Shown here piece by piece: positions 34,438 to 45,462 of a stretch of 64,000 nucleotides of DNA. Position 1 is the stretch's first letter; each line of letters begins with the position of its first letter. Where the stretch lies: NCBI GenBank assembly GCA_002007465.1, contig LNAC01000032.1, positions 3,047,140-3,111,139 of the forward strand. Reading direction: 5' to 3'. The notes below the pieces were generated by a model. It was not told the origin of the DNA, ran no database searches, and saw nothing but the letters and a program-made list of their open reading frames with translations. The position numbers and the translations under genes were made by a program. The stretch is from Ailurus styani. Its lineage: Eukaryota; Chordata; Mammalia; Carnivora; Ailuridae.

Positions 34438-34640
34438 GGGCATCTGGGTGGCTCAGTGGGTTAAAGCCTCTGCCTTCGGCTCAGGTCATGATCCCAGGGT
34501 CCTGGGATCGAGGCCCACATCGGGCTCTCTGCTCGGCGGGGAGCCTGTTTCCTCCTCTCTCTTCTCTCTCTGCCTGCCTCTCTGCCTACTTGTAATCCCT
34601 CTCTCTGTGTCAAATAAATAAATAAAATCTTAAAAAAAAA
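34438..34640 (+). mobile_element. CAN-SINE, plus strand, young
   Basis: A complete SINE, gggcatctgggtggctcag to aaaatctta plus A tail, containing the mustelid-type 'tgcctacttgtaatccctctctctgtgtcaaataaataaat' end. A perfect 17-bp duplication, gaaaaattctgaaatta, flanks it at 34421-34437 and 34641-34657. Confidence 0.97.
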
Positions 34641-34784
34641 GAAAAATTCTGAAATTAGATTTTCTTAAATGTTTTTTTAAAGAGGCAGTGACTTACAATG
34701 CTTATAGCATAAACTGTATTTTCATTAATAAATATTTTTCCTAGTTTTTGTGATGGCATCAAATGATTGTATGGGGGAAAATGT

Positions 34785-34930
34785 GCCATTTTTAAAGCTG
34801 GGTATAAATCTCAGCTCATGAGTTGAGTGAATTTCTGAGCTTCAGCTCCTTCACCTGCATTACAGGGGTGATAATACTTTCTATGCAGGATTGTTGAAAG
34901 AGATAGTGTGTGGAAAGTGCTGATGTGGGA
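34785..34930 (+). repeat. MIR SINE, plus strand
   Basis: 'aaagctgggtataaatctcagctcatgag', 'gagcttcagctccttcacctgcattacaggggtgataatacttt' and 'aggattgttgaaagagatagtg' follow the MIR core-to-tail order. Confidence 0.75.
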
Positions 34931-36808
34931 ATCCTCTGCTACATCTTGACTGGGTGGTGGTAGCACACATTTTTGGATACTCTAGTGATGGGGAACAAAG
35001 TTTCTGGTGACAGAATACTAATGGATAGAAAGAAGTAGGGACTCAAATTCCAATAATTCCCCAGTAATTATTATAGGATGAGGCATAATGTGTGGCTATG
35101 GTATTGCTAGGGAATTTGCCATATTTTCCACTAAAAAGTTTTCCTAATTACCTGTGGTAATAGGTGTATCACTATTTTATCCTTATAATTAGTTTTGTGT
35201 GTATTTTCTCATGATATTATAGGATGAGTTATAAAGCACCATAAGGGTCGCCCAATGCTGCCCTTCCTTCATTCTGGAGTTGGGCAATAGAGGCCTCAGT
35301 CTTTTTGTTAATTAGCAGAAGACCTGGGAGAACTCAGTTGTATTGCGCTCCAGGTCCCTTAAATGTTCTCACTGCTGGTGACCTACTTATTGTTTGTGTT
35401 CACACAAACACATTCTGCACAGAGTACCTTACACATCAGGGTTCCAGGTGGTGATGATAATTATCATTACTGTGGTTGGTTACTCTTTTTGAATCCCCTG
35501 CCACAGGAACCTATTTTCTTAATGTTTCAAAGCAATGCTGTTACTGGATGGATATTTTTCAAAGTGGCCTTTATTGCTCACTTAGATTGAAAACATTAAT
35601 GGTCTTTGGGACTATGTTTGAAAATCAAACTGTGTTCAGTTTTTCAGTAGACTCTTTTTTTTCCCCACCTAACAGCTGGCTTTGCTTCTTCTAAGTTCTA
35701 AACTTTGAAAAGCACGTCCCTTTTCACTTGTTGTGTGTTAATATTTTTCAGAAATGTTCATTAAACAGATCAATTTTTCCACCCCTTTCAACACTAGAAA
35801 ACAAAACAAGTTGAGTCATGTCAAAAGCAAGTAATCCACAGGGATAATGCAAGCATAATGTTCTTTCTGGATATAATTTAAAAATTTGAGGGGCATATCA
35901 TTTTATGAATTCTGTAGGGCTGCTTAAATACCACCAGGGAAGCACAGTTTGTGATGTAGAAATCCCAAAACATTTTTGTAGCTTTGAGTCCCTCAGCTTT
36001 CAAAAATATATTATGAAAATAATTCAGTGACCCATAGATTGGAATTTTTACATTAGACTGTCAGATTATGAATCCAATAATCTATTGTATAACACAAAAT
36101 ATTATTTTAAGATTTATTTCTTTAAACTATATCATAAATCAAAACCCATATATAAGTTTCCTCACAGCATATATGATTATTAAATAGTTAATTAAAATTG
36201 TTTTGGTACATGGAAGTTTGTATTTTCAGCATTTCAAAGCACCTCATTGTCAAGATATAGACACTAATTAAAGTATAACTCGAGGACAAATACTGGTCTA
36301 GGAATTGCCTCCCAGATCATCCATAAGCACTCTAGGAAAAAAGCCACTATAATCCATGATAAAATCTCTTCTGATTCATTGAAAGCTATTTACTGTGTGT
36401 TTGCTAATATTTCTTTTGTACACTTTTATATAAATATTCAGTTATTTATAAACTCGGTGGACTACTTACTCATTTGCTGCAGAACTATTCTGATAATTTC
36501 AGGCTCATTAGTCACATGATTCTATTCTGTTTGAGGAAAATGTAAAAGAAAATGGAGAATACACCAGAACAAGAGAGAGTTACTCTCAGTGCCTTTCACA
36601 GTAGTTATTTACCATGTTTTCAGAGAATTTCAAGGAAATATGTAAAAGACTGCTGGATAAGTTAAGGGACTGCTTTTGAAATTTAAGTTTTACAGCTAAG
36701 TTTCAAATTTAAGCCACCAACATGACATGAAATTCTCTTTTTCACATTTGTTGAAGACATAGACCTCATCAAGTCAGCTGGGTGAGGTTTACCATAACCT
36801 GTTCAGAA
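34931..36808. other. Unassigned single-copy DNA
   Basis: AT-rich with no named repeats. Open frames at 35363-35694 lack domains. No RNA gene is recognised. Confidence 0.45.
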
Positions 36809-36824
36809 GGGAATATCCATTTTT

Positions 36825-37048
36825 TAAAAAAGATTTTTAAAAATTATGAGGGGGAGAGAGGGGGAGAGAGAGAGAGAGAGAGAGGAAGAGAGGGAGAGAG
36901 GTATCATTCCCAAGACAGCAGGCAGAGGGAGAAGGAGAAGCAGGCTCCCCACTAAGCAGGGAGCAGGACACGGGGCTTAATCCCAGGACCATGGGATCAT
37001 GACCTGAGCTGAAGCAGATGCTTAACTGACTGAGTCACCCAGGTCTCT
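36825..37048 (-). mobile_element. CAN-SINE, minus strand, older, with a GA-expanded segment
   Basis: Reverse CAN-SINE words (ggcagagggagaaggagaagcaggctccc, gatcatgacctgagctgaagc, gactgagtcacccaggt) with an enlarged GAGA run at 36848-36902. Flanks gggaatatccatt and gggcatatccatt look like an aged target-site duplication. Confidence 0.9.
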
Positions 37049-37234
37049 GGGGCATATCCATTCTTGAATCCCCGGGCACCATAACCCAACTGGGGTCCTA
37101 TGCAGATGAACAGGAGGCTGCTTTTCAAAATGTTGTCTCTGATGAATTTTTAAACAATTTCCCATGTTGTGTAATTTTCCACATGTTTTGTGAGTACTTT
37201 ATTTGGTATCTGGTTAGGTGGTGTGACTTAATCA

Positions 37235-37450
37235 AGGGAACAAGGGACTAGGACAGAGGATCTGCATTTTATCCTGGGTTGTGTGGTTTCAGTGGAGTAG
37301 TGTAGCCTCCTTGAATTTTGATTCCCATCTCTAAGACGGCGATAAAACTTTCCCAGCCTGTACAGGCAGCTGTAAGGATCAAGTGAGATGATGTGTCTTT
37401 TCTGGAGGTTCTGACATGTGAAAATGTTAAGACGCCATTATCATTGGTAA
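37235..37450 (+). repeat. MIR SINE, plus strand
   Basis: 'ctgcattttatcctgggttgtgtggtttcag', 'ttgaattttgattcccatctctaagacggcgataa', 'ctgtaaggatcaagtgagatgatgtg' match MIR in order. Confidence 0.72.
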
Positions 37451-37639
37451 TATAGAAGAGGCAGATTTGGCCTTTCTCTTTGTGGTTGTGTTTTTGCTTA
37501 CCTCAGCATTCAGTCTGCTCTGCTGCATTGTTGCTACATTGGCTGTGGTGGTTGGAGGTGTTGAGTTTTGCATGAGTTCCAGGCTTCCTTCATGACATGT
37601 TCCTTCTCTTGGTGGGCATCAGTGAAATCTTTCTTTCAC

Positions 37640-38310
37640 ATGGATTGAGGTAATCTTTGAAATAGGTCCTCAGCCTCTGAATTGAAAAGTTTTTTCAAGG
37701 ATCTACTCTTTAAGCCACTTAACAACAGCTGTAATTACACTCTTCAATGGGTTCCATCTTCTATGGAATAAAGCTCAAATGACACCCTGTGATCCACAGG
37801 GCCCCTACATGAGTTTTCTGGCCTCTGCATGCTCTTCTGTTCATCTTATACCTCTTCCCCTTGAGCTTACTCTGCTCTGGTGACAGTGGCCTTTCTAGTG
37901 CTCCAATAAGCCTAATGCCTTTCTGAGCAGTGCATTGGAGCCAGTGGTTTCCTTTGGGCAGCTTTCTTCTCTTCCTTTTCCTCTGCAGATCTTCTTATAG
38001 TTGGTTATTTCTTGTTGTTCTGGTCTCAGCTCAAATAACCCTATTCTTAGACAACCATTTTCAGCCCTCCAATCTCAAGAAGGTTCCTCGCCCATTCTTT
38101 CTCTCTCACGTGACCCTGTTGTATTTTTAGCAACCCCCCAATTTTTTGTTCATTTATTTGTTTACTAATGTATTATCTGATTTTCCCACCCTTCACTTGA
38201 CTGTAAGCTGCATCATGAGGGCAGGGATCTTTCTCATCTTGCTTAAAGCTGGGTACCCAGGCACCTGGAAGAATGTTTGTTGTGTTACAGCTCTTCATAA
38301 TTTCTTGTAA
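37640..38310 (+). repeat. L2 LINE, plus strand, long fragment
   Basis: L2 sense order is well kept: 'cttcaatgggttccatcttctatggaataaagctcaaatgacaccctgtgatccacagggcccctacatg', 'ggtctcagctcaaataaccc', 'gtgaccctgttgtatttttag', 'cttgactgtaagctgcatcatgagggcagggatctttctcatc'. Confidence 0.82.
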
Positions 38311-38469
38311 AATGGGTGAATCAATGAGTACCAGTACTTCCATTAAAAAAAAAATTAAAGTTTAAACCAGGATTCAAGTAAATGACTTATAATGCAGTAA
38401 TAATTATTCCTCTTGTGTGGGAGCATTTTGTTTTTAATACAGCCTTTAGATCCAAAAAAGTTTTCTTAG

Positions 38470-38810
38470 TTATGAATTATGTGTTACAGATAACCCCAAA
38501 ATTTAAGAGCATAAAGCAACAATTTATTACATCTTACCATTCTATGGATTAGCTGAGGCTCAGTTGGGTGGTTCTTCTGCTTGGACCTTGGAGGGGGTGT
38601 GGCTCTAACATCCATTCTAGCTTTAGGTATCTCCTCATGTGGCCTTCCCTTACTGTCTGAAAAGTTGGACTTCTTACATAATGGCTATCTTTGAAGAAGG
38701 AGCAATCTAAGGAGAAAAAGCATAAGCCACAATCTCTTAAGGCACAGCATCACTTCTGTGGCATCCAATTGGTCAGAATATTTATAAAGACAACCTGTGT
38801 CCAAGAGTAA
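38470..38810 (-). mobile_element. Old ERVL/MaLR-type LTR, minus strand
   Basis: 'gttacagataaccccaaaatttaagagcataaagcaacaatttattacatc', 'ctgaggctcagttgggtggttcttctgcttgg' and 'cagcatcacttctgtggcatccaattggtcag' follow the reverse of the same LTR family seen near 24.5 and 49 kb. Confidence 0.66.
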
Positions 38811-39054
38811 GAGAGAAAGAAAGGTGAGGAGTAACAAAGAAGGTGAGGGCTGTCTGTACTTCACTACAAGAGTGGTATCTTCCCAAGAGAGAGAGGAAAG
38901 GCAGTTTTTTAATTGCATATCTTCTGCAGTATGCCAGACGCTAGGGATAGAAGAGATTCACAGTCTTGCAGGGAGGTGTAGTGTGTAACTCAGGGTTTGG
39001 AATAAAGAGAGTTGGTCTCTCATTGATGGCCAGTATGTTTTCTGAGGCTTGACA

Positions 39055-39069
39055 GATACTGAGAATTTT
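39055..39069. repeat. Target-site duplication of truncated L1, left copy
   Basis: gatactgagaatttt here and at 40388-40402. Confidence 0.93.
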
Positions 39070-39321
39070 TTTTTTAAATTTTATTTTTATTCTTTGCCCA
39101 AGGGATACAGGTCTGTGAATCATCAGGCTTGCATCTTTCACAGCATTCACCAAAGCACAAACCCTCCCCAATGTCCATAACCCAACCACCCTATCCCTAC
39201 CCTCCCACCCCCCAGTAACCCTCAGTTTGTTTTGTGAGATTAGGAGTCTCTTATGGTTTGTCTCCTTCCCCATCCCATCTTGTTTCATTATTTTTCCCTC
39301 CCTACCCCCCACGACCCCCCA

Positions 39322-39866
39322 NNNNNNNNNNNNNNNNNNNNNNNNNNNNNNNNNNNNNNNNNNNNNNNNNNNNNNNNNNNNNNNNNNNNNNNNNNNNNNN
39401 NNNNNNNNNNNNNNNNNNNNNNNNNNNNNNNNNNNNNNNNNNNNNNNNNNNNNNNNNNNNNNNNNNNNNNNNNNNNNNNNNNNNNNNNNNNNNNNNNNNN
39501 NNNNNNNNNNNNNNNNNNNNNNNNNNNNNNNNNNNNNNNNNNNNNNNNNNNNNNNNNNNNNNNNNNNNNNNNNNNNNNNNNNNNNNNNNNNNNNNNNNNN
39601 NNNNNNNNNNNNNNNNNNNNNNNNNNNNNNNNNNNNNNNNNNNNNNNNNNNNNNNNNNNNNNNNNNNNNNNNNNNNNNNNNNNNNNNNNNNNNNNNNNNN
39701 NNNNNNNNNNNNNNNNNNNNNNNNNNNNNNNNNNNNNNNNNNNNNNNNNNNNNNNNNNNNNNNNNNNNNNNNNNNNNNNNNNNNNNNNNNNNNNNNNNNN
39801 NNNNNNNNNNNNNNNNNNNNNNNNNNNNNNNNNNNNNNNNNNNNNNNNNNNNNNNNNNNNNNNNNN
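39322..39866. other. Assembly gap, 545 N
   Basis: Begins immediately after a C-rich tract (tacccccc, acgacccccca) in the L1 3' UTR. Confidence 0.99.
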
Positions 39867-40387
39867 CTGCCCATTTCTTGACTGGGTTATTTGTTTTATG
39901 GGTGTTGAGTTTGAGAAGCTCTTTATAGATTTTGGATACTAGCCCTTTATCTGATATGTCATTTGCAAATATCTTCTCCCATTCTGTCAGTTGTCTTTTG
40001 GTTTTGTTGACTGTTTCCTTTGCTGTGCAAAAGCTTTTAATCTTGATGAAGTCCCAATAGTTCATTTTTGCCCTTGCTTCCCTTGCCTTTGGTGAGGTTC
40101 CTAGGAAGAAGTTGCTGCGGTTGAGGTCGAAGAGGTTGCTGCCTGTGTTCTCCTCGAGGATTTTGATGGATTCCTTTCTCACATTGAGGTCTTTTATCCA
40201 TTTTGAGTCTATTTTTGTGTGTGGTGTAAGGAAATGATCCAGTTTCATTTTTCTGCATGTGGCTGACCAGTTTTCCCAACACCATTTGTTGAAGAGACTG
40301 TCTTTTTCCCACTGGACATTCTTTCCTGCTTTGTCAAAGATTAGTTGACCATAGAGTTGAGGGTCCATTTTTGGGTTCTCTATTCTG
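39867..40387 (-). pseudogene. L1 ORF2p C-terminal fragment, uninterrupted up to the gap
   Basis: From the truncation point the frame runs without a stop to the gap, about 170 codons. It contains [59 protein letters not shown] and [14 protein letters not shown], the conserved block downstream of the L1 reverse transcriptase. The lack of stops compared with the full-length copy indicates a younger insertion. It has no start codon of its own or promoter, so it is a dead-on-arrival copy. The apparent 475-codon frame over this region reads through N and is not real. Confidence 0.9.
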
Positions 40388-40402
40388 GATACTGAGAATT
40401 TT

Positions 40403-41056
40403 ATCCCCTACTTTGCATTTCTTGGCTGAAAGAAATTGGTATTGAGGTTGCCTCCATCTACTGATCATGAAGTATGTTATGAAAATAGAGAATAATTCTT
40501 TCTTCCCTTCTGGGAAATTAGAAATTTGGATATCTTTATAGGATTTTAGTGACTCTTTAAAAATGTTTTTTTCACATAAGCAAGGATCAGTTATCTAAAT
40601 ATGTATAATTGAATCCTATAGTTAACTGTTATGCATGAATTTAATCAATAGCTTCAGTTTTCTCTCTTATCAAATTCCTAACAAAGCTGCTAAGTGGTCC
40701 CAAGTGGACTGATTCAGTTTTTTTCCTTTTCTTGCCTATTATGTGGTGTGGGTACTAAAGGCACCATGTGAAAACGGGAAGACAGATAGCAAAAGGAGAA
40801 CGAAGGTCGAAGGACCTAGCCAAGCAATTATTCACAAACCAAATAATCAAAATACCAGTTCTTACCTAATGTCCCAGAAGTTTCATTTACTTCTTTGATA
40901 TTTGCTTTTATGTAGTCTCTGAGAAAGGTTTCATCTTCATTGGATTCCACCACCCTGTTGGATCCCAAACCTTTTGCTTTTACCATGTCTATTTCTGGAG
41001 CTCTGGGTGCTTATTTCAGAATGTCTAGGAGATACTTCTACTGGTTTGCCACATCA
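40403..41056. other. Unassigned single-copy DNA
   Basis: AT-rich, with no named repeat or gene signature. Confidence 0.45.
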
Positions 41057-41073
41057 TCACTGTAACTTGTTCT

Positions 41074-41265
41074 TTTTTTTTTTAAGATTTTATTTATTTA
41101 TTTGACACAGAGAGAGATCAGATCACAAGTAGGCAGAGAGGCAGGCAGAGAGAGAGGAGGAAGCAGGCTCCCCGCTCAGCAGGGAGCCCGATGCAGACCT
41201 TGATCCCAGGACCCTGAGATCATGACCTGAGGCAGAGGCTTTAACCCACTGAGCCACCCAGGTGC
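41074..41265 (-). mobile_element. CAN-SINE, minus strand
   Basis: Reverse CAN-SINE with a short internal deletion (gacctga followed directly by ggcagaggc, so gccgaaa-type bases are missing). A perfect 17-bp duplication tcactgtaacttgttct lies at 41057-41073 and 41266-41282. Confidence 0.96.
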
Positions 41266-41369
41266 TCACTGTAACTTGTTCTAAACAAATATGTTATTTG
41301 CCCCATTCAAGCCTGTTTTCTTCAATATTCCACACCTCAATTAATGCTACCATCATCCACCAGTCATCA

Positions 41370-41960
41370 CAGCCAGAAGCATTGGGTCTTCCTTGACTTT
41401 TCTACTCATATTCAGTTTTTACTTTAGGTAGACTTTTCCTACACCCTGAATATGTCTCAAGTCTCTTTCCTCTTCTCTATTCCCACCACTATTGATTTAG
41501 TTCAGGCATTCATCTTCTCTTGCCCACAAAATAAAAGTAAGTGGTCTCCATGCCTCCAGTCTTGGTTTCTCCTACACATCTACAGTTTTATCTGAATTCC
41601 TTTTAGAAAAACTATTCATCTGGTTAAAATCCCTCTTCATGAGTCTCTATTGTCCATTGGTTAGACACAAAGTACTTTTTAGTAATTCACAAATCACCCA
41701 AAGTAATTTGTGATCTTCCCAATCACTTATTTTTTCAGGCTCTAACTCTTGGCACTGCTATCCCCCATCTCACAGAATTTTCACATTCTTTCACAGGCTC
41801 ATGCCTCAACATACACTGTTGTTCCAATAGCATGGGCTCCTCTTCCACTGTGTCTGTCTGATGGATCCAATTCATCTTATAAAACTTACCTCAGTAGCTT
41901 TACAATGGCCTCTTGAAACCAGCTGAAAGGTTCCATGACTATCCCCTAAATAAAAAGGTA
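41370..41960 (+). repeat. L2 LINE, plus strand
   Basis: 'gcattgggtcttccttgacttttctactcatattc', 'cattcatcttctcttgcccac', 'tctggttaaaatccctcttcatgagtctctattgtcc...agacacaaagtac', 'tctaactcttggcactgct' and 'ccttataaaacttacctc' type words follow L2 sense order. Confidence 0.68.
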
Positions 41961-42357
41961 TTTCCTTTTTATAGTACTTTTATTATAATTTCTAGGCTTA
42001 ATGTTTGAATTCTCAATCATTGCTCTCCTGCCAGTGTTTTGCAAAATTTGAGTTGGGCAATATCATTAAATATCTAAATTTAAATGAGGTATAATGACCC
42101 TATTAATTAAAATAATAGTACCTAAAATAAAAAAAAGAAAAAAAATAGTACCTAGAATAATGTCTGGTATTCACTATGCCTTCCTCTCACTGTGGTTCTC
42201 ATTTTCTCCTCCACCAAGCAACTGTAAATTTGAATCTACAAACCTTCTAGTCAAGCTGCTTTTGAACAGTTACCTCCTCCATGAATCCTGTTTTAATCCA
42301 GTTTGAATCTGGTTTACCATACAGTCTTTAATGAAACTATCTTCCATTTTTGCGATT
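41961..42357. other. Unassigned AT-rich DNA
   Basis: A short duplicated phrase aatagtaccta(a/g)aataa occurs near 42113-42160. No gene. Confidence 0.4.
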
Positions 42358-42529
42358 CACCCTTCTTCCCTCCCCCACTCCTTTCCTTCTTTCCTTCCTC
42401 TTTTTCTCCCTCTCTCCCTTCCTTCTTTCCTTCCTCCATTGCTCCCTCCCTTTCTTCTTCCCTTCCTTCCTTCTTTCCTTCCTTCCTTCCTTCCTTCCTT
42501 CCTTCCTTCCTTCCTTCCTTCCTTTCCTT
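42358..42529. repeat. (CCTT)n microsatellite with an impure left part
   Basis: A pure ccttcctt array occupies about 42477-42524. The left 120 bp is an interrupted pyrimidine tract of ccttctttcc and ctccc units. The Ser/Leu/Pro-Phe and Lys/Glu/Gly-rich open frames over it are trivial consequences of the repeat. Confidence 0.97.
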
Positions 42530-44884
42530 ATATATCAGCAACTAATTCAGTCACCACATTTGTCTTACCCATGGCTGATAGAACCAGATCAGTATTCTTT
42601 ATCACTATAAGTGACTTTATTTTTGGCATTAAAAATATTTCAGTCCTTTAAAAAACTCATAGTTTTTGCCCCAGGTTTTCTCTTTCTTAGTTTGCTGCAG
42701 TTTTTCTCTAAATTAAAAATTATTTCCCTTAATCCATGTTGCAATATGTGGCAATTTACTCAACATTCCCCATTTTCCAATCTTTCAAGTTATAAGATTT
42801 TTTAAAATATTAAATACTGTGCATTTTTTTGCTCTGATTCAGATATTTGAATTAATAGATCAACCTTATTTTATTTAAACGTAGATATTTAGCACTACTG
42901 TCTGACTTAAACTGTGTAGGGCACAGGCAGAGTGGGAGATACTGGATTCAAAGGTTAAATGACTTCCTGATTAAAGGGACATATTGCTGATGTCACACTT
43001 TCTACTTTTTCCTTACATGAGTGTGGATGTTCTTAGATCTGTGGATCCAGCTTTCAACCATGACAGGACAAAACAGAGATGCTTGACATTCCTTGATGCA
43101 CTTGACTAGCTCCAACCAAGAACAGCAGGTATATATTTAATAACTTTTGCCATGTGAGAAAAAGCCTAACTTGTATGTTTATTTAGTAAGGGAGTTGAAG
43201 AGACAGGTGTTCCCACAAAATAAATCAGAAGAAAGGAAAAGGTGGCCGTTTTAGGTAAAAGAGTATTTGTTAAAGCAGCTTGAGTTAATTAAATCTCAAG
43301 TTGGCCTTTTATTTATTTGGTTTCTTATCTTCATCCCTCTCTCTGCCTGTCAACTCAGTGCTGACTACCTTGAAGTTAACTGGCTTGAATGAGAGGTCCG
43401 CACCCTTAATTTGATATTTCCCCTGAATCACCTCATTCAACAAAGAAATTTTACTGGGATTTTTATTTCTTCAAAGTCTTTTTAAATGCCACATTTTACT
43501 ATGTCTAGAAAATAATTTTGGGTGTGGCTACTGGTGTACACAGTGTGGAAATGACTGGAAGTGAAGAGATTAGAAGTCCACTGAGTCTTGGAGGGAATTG
43601 TCTCCAAAACACAACACTAGTTTAGAAAGCCCTTGACTGTTCTCAACAATGCAAACATTGGACCCCCAAATTGTGGTGCTAGAAATATAGATCTATAGAA
43701 ATATAATACCCCAAACTATCAAAACTAAGAAAACACATGAATTTCTTAAGAAGTGGGTATGAGGTATCCATGTATGAGTCTGTTGGGGTATTTCTTATTA
43801 CTTTTCATGAATCTCTGTAGAGTGGGAGAGGCAATGGGAGTGGGGGTGTTGTGAGGATAAAGGGCTTGACAAGAGAAACAAGGAAAGTTGAACAGCACTG
43901 TGTCCCTGGACTTCTAAGGAGGAGAGTCATTGCTTGCTGTTATAAAAAACACAAAGAATACTAGTGCAAATTATCATGAAAAGAGCTTTTGTTAGTTCTT
44001 TTTTTAAAGGAAACAAATTTTGCCTTGTTAAAACCAATTTCCTGCCCATAGAATTTTTAGTTGCTTTAACTTCAAGTTCAAAATGAAAGTCACGTCCAAG
44101 TGAAGTATCCTTTTCTTTCAGGTTCTCCTGGACTATGATGAACATTTGGCTGGACCTTTGCTGAACCACATCCAACAGTCCTAAATAATCTCAATAGATG
44201 CAATGCTCTCTTGTTTTATCGCAAATATTTTGCCTAACTTTTGTGACTCCTGATTGTGGGCTCCTCCAAAGAAGCAGCAGGGTATGCGAGGCTTTTCCTG
44301 ATAGGGATAAACATAACTCAACAAATTAAGGCTTTATTTTTTCCAGTGAAATAAATTCAGAGTCACAAGTCTGGGTCAGGAACCAAGTTTATGACAGGGT
44401 GTCCCGGATGTCTCTGCAGTTTCCTTTTTGTATCAGATGCCAGAATCCAGTCGACTGGGTCCAGATGGTTGCCAATCTGTGCAGCTGCTCCTCCCACTGC
44501 TTCCACCCATCCCACCCCACCCCAGCAGCCATCAGTTGGGTTGTACTGAGACTTTATAAGGCCTCTGGTCTCCAAGGATGTTTGGAAATTACGTGCTGTA
44601 TCCTCACATGCCAGGGAGAAGGAGAGATGGAGGCACTACCTTATAAGGATGAAATTGCCACTACCTGAGATTAAACTGATGGACACATAAACTACAGTTA
44701 TGTTTCGTTGGGAGGGTGAAATGACAGACCAGAGCACATGAGCACTAATTAAACACATTGCCTGCAGTTTTTTTTTTTCCCTTTCCTATGCTTCCTCCTC
44801 AAATATCAGATTCACTTTGTCTACTCTCACTTTGGGGGAGCTAGGCTCCTTTCTGGGTGCTTTTAAGTAAAATAGCTTTTCTTT
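42530..44884. other. Unassigned single-copy block
   Basis: No named repeat or exon found. A GC-richer patch at about 44390-44640 contains overlapping short frames on both strands without any domain. Otherwise AT-rich. Confidence 0.4.
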
Positions 44885-44901
44885 ATTTTTGTTTGCTTCT
44901 T

Positions 44902-45107
44902 TTTTTTTTTTTAAAGATTTTATTTATTCATTTGACACAGAGAGAGAGATTACAAGTAGGCAGAGAGGCAGGCAGAGAGAGAGGAGAGAGGAGGAAGCAG
45001 GCTCCCTGCTGAGCAGAGAGCCCGATGCGGGCCTCGATCCCAGGACCCTGGGATCATGACCTGAGCCGAAGGCAGCGGCTTTAACCCACTGAGCCACCCA
45101 GGTGCCC
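44902..45107 (-). mobile_element. CAN-SINE, minus strand, young
   Basis: Reverse CAN-SINE with poly-T head, cacaggcag-type repeats and the end gagccacccaggtgcc. The 16-bp flank tttttgtttgcttctt is repeated at 44886-44901 and 45108-45123. Confidence 0.96.
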
Positions 45108-45243
45108 TTTTTGTTTGCTTCTTAAATTATAGATACAGTCAACAGGATTTTGCCTTGTTGCTTTGTTATTCTACATTTTGAACAAAGAATACAAAGTTCT
45201 TTTAAGTACTTAGTATTTATGGTATTTAAGTACAGTACTTAGT

Positions 45244-45462
45244 TTTTTTTGAAGATTTTATTTATTTGAGAGAGAGAGAGAGCATGCACGTGTGTGTGAG
45301 CAGGGGGAGGAGCAAAGAGGGAGGGAGAAAGAGGGGGAAAGAATCTCAAGTGGACTCTGCACTGAGCATGGAGCCCCTTGCAGAGCTTCATCTCACAACC
45401 CTGAGGTCATGACCTGAGCCCAAATCAAGAGTCAGTTGTTTAACCAACTGAGCCACCAGGCC
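45244..45462 (-). mobile_element. CAN-SINE, minus strand, older subtype
   Basis: 'gaagattttatttatttgagagagagagagagcatgcacg', 'gagcagggggaggagc', 'ctctgcactgagcatggagcccc', 'ccctgaggtcatgacctgagccc', 'ttaaccaactgagccacc'. The GTGTGT and GAGAGA runs inside are typical of the older carnivore subtype. Confidence 0.92.

Larger units (their letters stand above)
39070..40387 (-). mobile_element. 5'-truncated young L1, minus strand, with an assembly gap
   Basis: Bounded by a perfect 15-bp target-site duplication. The 3' end (poly-T at 39070 on plus) leads through the 3' UTR to a 545-N gap, then ORF2 C-terminal coding up to the truncation at 40387. It is collinear with the full-length L1 at 14043-15515 and less degraded. 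Confidence 0.95.

Noticed and set aside
39227..39942. Plus-strand frames of 190-233 codons
   Set aside because: Artefacts of reading N in the gap inside the truncated L1.
38941..40368. 475-codon minus-strand open frame
   Set aside because: Its first 167 or so codons are L1 ORF2, the middle is a 545-N gap and the end is unrelated flank.
42303..42651. Ser/Leu/Pro/Phe-rich or Lys/Glu/Gly-rich low-complexity proteins
   Set aside because: Produced by the CCTT microsatellite. The composition is fully explained by the repeat.
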